Source: a virus
Length of the DNA: 40,718 bases
Reading direction: 5' to 3' (one strand)
IMG/VR virus record: IMGVR_UViG_3300033145_001914
Location: 1 to 40,718 of that record
The position numbers and the translations under genes were made by a program. The notes beneath the pieces were generated by a model. That model saw only the letters and a list, made by a program, of their open reading frames with translations, made no database searches and was not told the origin of the DNA. Shown here piece after piece: positions 36,607-40,718 of this stretch. Each line of letters starts with the position of its first letter. The stretch's first letter is position 1.

Positions 36607-38586
36607 CTATGTATTTTTTAAAACATCTATTAATTCTTTAAAAGTGCTATTTTCTTCTATGGCTTTTCCGTCCAATATTTGGTCAAGAATATTGGCCTTT
36701 TTTTCAAGTAATTTTACAATGTCTTCTTCAATAGTTTGAGATGCTAATAAGAACCAAATATTGACGCTGCTTGCATTTTGGCCGATTCTGTGGGGTCTGT
36801 CTTCAGCCTGTAAAACTTCTCCGCTTGACCATGGAAATTCTAAGAAGCAAACATTTGATGCAGCGGTTAACGTTATCCCAACTCCTGCTGCTTTAACGTT
36901 TCCAATAAACAGCTTGATATCTGGATTGCCTTGAAATTTATCAACTACAAATTGTCTTTCCCGTAGAGATGTTGAGCCATCTAATTTAACCGCAATGTCG
37001 CCAAAATGCTCTGTTAATAGTTGGATTGTTTTTTTGTGAGTGCAAAATATAATCAGTTTTTGATCTGACTCTAAAAAATTCTCAATCCAATTTATGCATT
37101 GTTTGATTTTGCCATTGATTGCAAGCTGTTTTAATTTTTCAAAAGAAACAAGTACTTCTGCCTGTGATGCTTTTTCGGCTTTTTCTTTTCCTTCGTTTTC
37201 TTTAATCCAAGAAATTATATTTGATTCTGCATATTTATATTCTTTGTAATTGTCAATTTTAAGAGGGACAATTGATCTTGTTTTAGCAGGCAAATCTTTT
37301 AAAACGTCTTCTTTTTTTCTGCGTATCATAATGGTATTAGTTAATAGTTTATGTAGCTTAGTTGTATTTGTAGCCCCGTTGAAATCCCATCCGAATCCGT
37401 TGTGTTTTGCTCCGCAATATTCGTGGGCAAATTTCCATCTGCTTGGGAATAATCCGGGTTCGATAATTTTGATGCTGTTGTAAAATTCAATAGGGCGGTT
37501 GGTAATTGGCGTGCCGGATAAGGCAATTACGTGTTTAATTTTTTTGCAAATTTTTATAACTGCTTTTGTTCGCTGGGCTTTATTATTTTTTACCATGTGC
37601 ACTTCGTCTAATATAACGACTTTAAAATTGTATTCTTGAATTCTTTCTTCCCATTTGCCGAGAATATCGTAATTGATTATTACGATATTTCCATGCAAAG
37701 GGTTTCCGGATGTTTTATTTGGAGAGCCAGAGCAAATTTGAACGTCTGCATTTTCTTTTGTGTTTGACATCCATATATTAATTTCTTTTGCCCAGTTTAA
37801 TTTGAGACTTGCAGGAACAATTATCAGCGCCGGTCTTAATTCGGGATGTAATTGCAAATAGGCAAGTGACTGAGCAGTTTTTCCTAATCCCATGCTATCT
37901 GCAATTAACGCTCTTCCGTTTCGGTTTTCAATAAAGGCAGCCCCTTCTTTTTGAAACGGATATAAGTCCCTTTTCAGTCCTGGGATTTCCAAGTTGTGAT
38001 TAATTTCTGGTTTAACAGTTATCTTTCTGTACCATTCTTGTAAATCAGAAGAGATATCAAATTTCCATTCTGTCAGTTTTTCTGCTGCTTCAATTGATAA
38101 TGGGCATACCCAGCCAGCTTCTGGTGTTTTGACAAATCGTCTTCCAGGGAGAGTTTTTACTTTTGAAACCATCTCAAAGAATTGAGGGTCTCCTTTTGGG
38201 AACTGAAACTTAATGACAATATTGTTTTTCTCTAATGTTGCTGTTTTGATGGTTGGCAGGATTGCTTCTGTTTTTATTGGCGATAAATTCACTGGCTCAA
38301 AGCCAACTTGCTCAAGTTGCATAATGTATTTTAGCATTGTACGCTTAACATAAGGGATTTGTTTTTCAGATAGACTTCCCTTTTTCAGGAATTGTTTTGC
38401 CATGCTTGACATGAATCCTGCGTCAACGGCATTGAATCCCATTGCATTGTCGTGTTGAGTGCTGCCGGAATATTGTTCATCTGTAGTTTGGAATGAATAA
38501 ATCTTCAGTAATGCTCCGATTGCGTATTCTGTATGATTCTTAATAAGATTAATTAGGTGATCTTTTTGTTTATCAGCTTTAAGCAT
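36607..38586 (-). CDS. SNF2-family helicase (SMARCAL1/UvsW-like role)
   Basis: The 659-residue protein has an N-terminal region of about 200 residues, then SNF2 motifs: I ADSMGLGKTAQSLAYLQ, Ia ALIIVPASLKLNW, II VVILDEVHMVKN (DEVH), III HVIALSGTPITNRPIEFY, IV LIIFCTHKKT, V VKAAGVGITLTAASNV and VI LQAEDRPHRIGQ. Such phage helicases remodel forks or Holliday junctions. The start, MLKADKQKD, overlaps the GIY-YIG gene end, whose last codons carry its AAGGAG site. Both ends of the gene appear to be substitutes: older versions persist at 39536-39613 and 35436-35690. Confidence 0.9.
   Translation of the reverse strand: MLKADKQKDHLINLIKNHTEYAIGALLKIYSFQTTDEQYSGSTQHDNAMGFNAVDAGFMSSMAKQFLKKGSLSEKQIPYVKRTMLKYIMQLEQVGFEPVNLSPIKTEAILPTIKTATLEKNNIVIKFQFPKGDPQFFEMVSKVKTLPGRRFVKTPEAGWVCPLSIEAAEKLTEWKFDISSDLQEWYRKITVKPEINHNLEIPGLKRDLYPFQKEGAAFIENRNGRALIADSMGLGKTAQSLAYLQLHPELRPALIIVPASLKLNWAKEINIWMSNTKENADVQICSGSPNKTSGNPLHGNIVIINYDILGKWEERIQEYNFKVVILDEVHMVKNNKAQRTKAVIKICKKIKHVIALSGTPITNRPIEFYNSIKIIEPGLFPSRWKFAHEYCGAKHNGFGWDFNGATNTTKLHKLLTNTIMIRRKKEDVLKDLPAKTRSIVPLKIDNYKEYKYAESNIISWIKENEGKEKAEKASQAEVLVSFEKLKQLAINGKIKQCINWIENFLESDQKLIIFCTHKKTIQLLTEHFGDIAVKLDGSTSLRERQFVVDKFQGNPDIKLFIGNVKAAGVGITLTAASNVCFLEFPWSSGEVLQAEDRPHRIGQNASSVNIWFLLASQTIEEDIVKLLEKKANILDQILDGKAIEENSTFKELIDVLKNT
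36758..36822. repeat. 65-bp direct repeat, copy inside the intact helicase
   Basis: Identical to 35587-35651. It lies in the helicase motif VI coding region about 150 bp before the stop codon. Confidence 0.95.
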
Positions 38587-39373
38587 TTTGAATCTCCTTT
38601 AATCTTCTTCTTTTTTGTGATTCAGACATTTTCTTTTTTGTTTCAATTGATGCTTTTATTCCTTTGTGCGATTTAGATATTTTCTTTTTTGTTTCTTCAG
38701 AAAGTTTTTTGCCTTTATGAGAGATAGACATTTTTCTTTTTGTTTCATCTGAAAGAATTTTACCCATCAAGGTAATTGATATTTTTTTCTTAACTTCCTT
38801 AGGTCTTTTTTTACCTGTTAAAGAAGTAGATATTCTTTTTCTTGTTTCTTTAGTGACTTCATGTCCTATTGCTAATTCAGACATTTTTCGTTTAGATGTT
38901 TCTGAATGCCTTTTTCCCTTGTGTGATTTAGACATTTTTTGTTTTGTTTTTTTGAGATGTTGTTTGCCAGTATTTGTTTTTGCAATTTTTCTTTTTTGTT
39001 CTTCTGTCATTGGCTTGCCATAATTAGGATTATTTTTACCCGTTAATGCCTTTGATATTTTTTGTTTAGTTTTATTCGAGGCTTTATAATTTTCTCCTCC
39101 GGTTGTTAGATTATAGCCATCATTAAATGTATTATAGAAATCAATATAAAAAGATTCTAATTTGTTAAGTTTATTTATATCATTGCATCTATCTAATATT
39201 TTCCATGAAAAATTTTTAGGTTTATATTTTTTAATAGCACTTCCAAAATAGGTATTTTTATTTTCGTTTAAGGCATTCCAAATATGCATATATTTACGGC
39301 GTTTTAAATTTACAATAGTTTGCCCAATGTAAGACTTTCCATTAATTTTGTTTGTCGCCATGTAAATTATCAT
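38579..39373 (-). CDS. GIY-YIG homing endonuclease with NUMOD3 repeats (cassette 4)
   Basis: The start is the ATG at 39371-39373, after GGAGA and 21 nt from the leader; 264 aa. The catalytic domain is IIYMATNKINGKSYIGQT (G-x-x-YIG variant), KYMHIWNAL and ESFYIDFYNTFNDGYNLTTG. The C-terminal 150 residues are eight or so NUMOD3-type repeats (TKQKISKALTGKNNPNYGK, TKQKMSKSHKGKRHSE, TKRKMSISHKGKKLSE and so on) for DNA binding. Although its catalytic family differs from the HNH genes, its promoter and leader are of the same type. It sits before the helicase gene. Confidence 0.9.
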   Translation of the reverse strand: MIIYMATNKINGKSYIGQTIVNLKRRKYMHIWNALNENKNTYFGSAIKKYKPKNFSWKILDRCNDINKLNKLESFYIDFYNTFNDGYNLTTGGENYKASNKTKQKISKALTGKNNPNYGKPMTEEQKRKIAKTNTGKQHLKKTKQKMSKSHKGKRHSETSKRKMSELAIGHEVTKETRKRISTSLTGKKRPKEVKKKISITLMGKILSDETKRKMSISHKGKKLSEETKKKISKSHKGIKASIETKKKMSESQKRRRLKEIQNA

Positions 39374-39393
39374 ATCGAATTCTCCAAATAAAA

Positions 39394-39460
39394 AAGCCTG
39401 AGAGCGAATGAAGTCGATAGCGACCCTCCCATACCTCACGATATGAGAACTCTCAGGCTT
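39394..39460 (-). ncRNA. 67-nt three-way-junction leader RNA, copy 4
   Basis: P1 as in copies 1 and 2. P2 is TCTCATATC-GTGA-GGTATGGGA, nearly all changed in sequence but still nine pairs (two G-U) with a GNRA loop. P3 is GGGTC-GCTATC-GACTT (two G-U). This copy precedes a GIY-YIG gene, so the leader is not tied to one endonuclease family. Confidence 0.85.
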
Positions 39461-39498
39461 ATTATTAATTTGGATTGCTATCATTACCATTCAAATAT

Positions 39499-39527
39499 AC
39501 TATATTTTATTATTTAGAGAAAATCAA
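39499..39527 (-). promoter_or_regulatory. sigma-70-like promoter of GIY-YIG cassette 4
   Basis: TTGATT and TATAGT with a 17-nt spacer on the minus strand, 39 nt before the leader. Confidence 0.75.
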
Positions 39528-39535
39528 GGTTTATT

Positions 39536-39613
39536 TTAAGGTTTTAATGCTCCAATTGCATATTCATCTTTTTCTTTGATGAGAGCAAGAAGCCGGTCTT
39601 TTTCATCTTGCAT
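39536..39613 (-). pseudogene. remnant of the original helicase 5' end
   Basis: A 25-codon frame, MQDEKDRLLALIKEKDEYAI followed by GALKP and a stop, matches the present helicase N-terminus (DKQKDHLINLIKNHTEYAI followed by GALLKIY). EYAIGAL is identical, with GCATTA shared and mostly synonymous differences around it. AAGGGA precedes the ATG. It is the old start of the helicase gene, cut off within the EYAIGAL codons by cassette 4. Confidence 0.8.
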
Positions 39614-39632
39614 AATAATATCCCTTTTGTGG

Positions 39633-39845
39633 TCAATAATCCCCATCATTTAAAATGTGAGCATAAGGTATGTTTTCATCTATACTTATTAATGTATATG
39701 GTATTTTTTTGGAAGGATTTAATTTTCTTGCCTTTAATTCTTTATCCAATAATTTTTTAGCTTGTTTTTCGTCTTTAGCGACAATAACAGACGCAACTCC
39801 GACAGGATAAAATCCATCATGATCAGTACAAATAAATATTTTCAT
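39633..39845 (-). CDS. small hypothetical protein
   Basis: The 70-residue protein has the stretch MKIFICTDHDGFYPVGVASV followed by IVAKDEKQAKKLLDKELK, a beta-strand/helix layout seen in many small phage proteins. AAGGAGA is 6 nt before the ATG. It is the last gene before the helicase remnant. Function unknown. Confidence 0.6.
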   Translation of the reverse strand: MKIFICTDHDGFYPVGVASVIVAKDEKQAKKLLDKELKARKLNPSKKIPYTLISIDENIPYAHILNDGDY

Positions 39846-39846
39846 T

Positions 39847-40041
39847 TTATTTCTCCTTTTGTGTAATTTTAAAATTGTCCTTATACCCGTTAAAATGACA
39901 TCTTAACCTGTAGTTTGATATGCCCAGCAGCTTGGCAAGTTTTGCGATAAAATGTCTGTGTGCTGCTGCTGGGCATTTGGCATGTGTCCATAGTTTGTGA
40001 ATTTCGCCATACCAGTTGTATTGACTGTAGTATAGATTCAT
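39847..40041 (-). CDS. small conserved-type phage protein
   Basis: The start is the ATG at 40039-40041, overlapping the upstream stop as ATGA; a longer frame has no ribosome binding site. The 64 aa contain EIHKLWTHAKCPAAAHRHFI, then AKLAKLLGISNYRLRCHF and GYKDNF. This H-K-L-W-T-x-A-K-C-P-A-A-A-H-R pattern occurs in small phage proteins of unknown function and may be a compact DNA-binding fold. Confidence 0.6.
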   Translation of the reverse strand: MNLYYSQYNWYGEIHKLWTHAKCPAAAHRHFIAKLAKLLGISNYRLRCHFNGYKDNFKITQKEK

Positions 40042-40220
40042 TTTACGGGGGTCTCTGTTGGTTTTTGGGTTTGTTGATAAGACCATTCCATAAGTTCTAT
40101 TATTTTGGTTTTGCTGGGCAGTTTGTTTGTGTGGATTATAAAGTCAGCAAGAAGTTCGTCTAAATATTGGTGTAAAAGTATATGTCTTTGTATGTGTGCT
40201 TGATTTTCTGCTAAATTCAT
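40038..40220 (-). CDS. small helical protein
   Basis: About 60 residues from the second ATG (40218-40220), which has GAGG at a better distance than the ATG two codons earlier. It is helical, His-rich at the start (AHIQRHILLHQYLDELLADF) with a later KIIELMEWSYQQTQ. It is the first gene after the phage-type promoter at 40240-40268. Function unknown. Confidence 0.55.
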   Translation of the reverse strand: MNLAENQAHIQRHILLHQYLDELLADFIIHTNKLPSKTKIIELMEWSYQQTQKPTETPVK

Positions 40221-40239
40221 ATTCATTCCTCTATAATTT

Positions 40240-40268
40240 ATTATAAAATATTTTTTGTATTTTTAAAA
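40240..40268 (-). promoter_or_regulatory. phage-type promoter after the sigma-like gene
   Basis: CTTTTAAAAAT, a spacer, then TATAAT (here TTTTATAATA) on the minus strand. It overlaps the last codons of the sigma-like gene and leads into the small genes at 40220 and below. Confidence 0.6.
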
Positions 40269-40718
40269 GTCCAATTCCCTTTTTATCTCAATAAAAGCCT
40301 TCGTTATAGCCGGTGTTTTCCAACCCTTGAGCCTCAAATACTTCATCAGTTGATGTTTGCTGAGTCTGGGTTTTGGAATCATTGCAAGCAGATCAGCGGG
40401 CGCGTTTAAAACAATTGCCGTAATTTCCTTTGCCTCTTTTGAGAGGTTGTTAATAGCGCTTTTGAAAATGCAATTTTTTTCTTGTGTTGCTGGATTAGAT
40501 AAAGCCAACTTTTCCAATTCAACTTCAATACCATCATATCTGTTTTGGTGTTGTTTTAAAAGGTTCTTGAATTTGGATTGGATAGAGCACCAAAGCAACG
40601 TTGAGAATTTGCCTCGTTTTTCGTTGTAAGTATGCAGGCATTCTGCAAAGGCGACGTTGGCTTCTGACTCCAGCGTTTTGAGCTCAACGCCTGTTGTCTT
40701 GTGCCATGACCAAGAAAG
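40263..40718 (-). CDS. sigma-factor-like protein, partial (5' end outside window)
   Basis: The frame is open to the right edge, giving 151 visible residues. The visible N-terminal part, LESEANVAFAECLHTYNEKR followed by GKFSTLLWCSIQSKFKNLL, resembles region 2 of sigma-70-like factors (A-x-x-A-F...Y-x-x-x-x-G-x-F-S-T-x-L-W-x-x-I). The C-terminal part (KPRLSKHQLMKYLRLKGWKT then PAITKAFIEIK) looks like a helix-turn-helix. It may be a phage sigma or sigma-like DNA-binding protein that recognises the recurrent TTTTAAAAA/TATAAT promoters. That link is inference. Confidence 0.55.
   Translation of the reverse strand, partial: LSWSWHKTTGVELKTLESEANVAFAECLHTYNEKRGKFSTLLWCSIQSKFKNLLKQHQNRYDGIEVELEKLALSNPATQEKNCIFKSAINNLSKEAKEITAIVLNAPADLLAMIPKPRLSKHQLMKYLRLKGWKTPAITKAFIEIKRELDF

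Overview
The window looks like the replication, recombination and DNA-modification region of a large, AT-rich, lytic-type tailed bacteriophage. Every well-supported gene reads on the minus strand, so transcription runs from high to low coordinates. Genes are packed tightly with ATGA start/stop overlaps and strong AGGAGG-type ribosome binding sites. No structural, lysis or integrase gene is present. The host cannot be named from sequence; purine-rich Shine-Dalgarno sites and TTGATT/TATACT-type promoters fit a bacterium with a standard sigma-70 system.

Layout in transcription order: a partial sigma-factor-like gene and small unknown genes (40.7-39.6 kb); an SNF2-type helicase invaded at both ends by homing endonuclease genes (39.6-35.4 kb); small genes, a DnaG-type primase and a nucleotidyltransferase (35.4-33.2 kb); a gene-free stretch with three strong hairpins leading into a replication-initiator-like gene (33.2-31.6 kb); a Cys-rich protein, a helix-hairpin-helix protein and a 36-bp-period tandem array (31.6-30.0 kb); a DnaB-type helicase (29.5-28.1 kb); two DNA methyltransferases with an HNH gene (27.9-24.6 kb); two different beta-clamp-like proteins and a base-modification-type glycosyltransferase (24.4-20.0 kb); a DnaE polymerase fused to a family-4 uracil-DNA glycosylase-like domain, again with an HNH gene (19.8-15.4 kb); MazG-like, DUF1599-like and ThyX genes and a clamp loader (15.0-12.8 kb); another HNH gene, then tRNA-like genes alternating with a large TerD-like protein, a coiled-coil protein and the ssDNA-binding protein (12.8-7.3 kb); a RecA-type recombinase and endonuclease VII (7.1-5.4 kb); an SbcD and an SbcC split into separate polypeptides (4.6-1.2 kb); and small genes at the left edge. 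Together these give a nearly host-independent replisome (alpha subunit, two clamps, clamp loader, helicase, primase, SSB, initiator) plus recombination and nucleotide-modification functions.

The most unusual content is a family of homing-endonuclease cassettes. Four of them (three HNH, one GIY-YIG) share one design: a sigma-70-like promoter, about 40 nt, an exactly 67-nt leader that folds as a three-way junction with a GNRA-capped arm and covarying stems, and an endonuclease start exactly 21 nt further on. At three sites (helicase 5' end, helicase 3' end, methyltransferase 5' end) the displaced end of the host gene is still visible as a short remnant on the far side of the endonuclease gene, while the intact gene carries a diverged substitute end. 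This suggests that the cassettes insert into coding ends and restore the gene they enter.

A second unusual theme is three tRNA-like genes of 115, 158 and 118 nt that carry extra sequence in the D loop and/or anticodon loop. Other notable items are a recurring promoter type (TTTTAAAAAT, a spacer, then TTGTATAATA) at the heads of seven operons, a three-hairpin leader, and a split zinc-hook SbcC.
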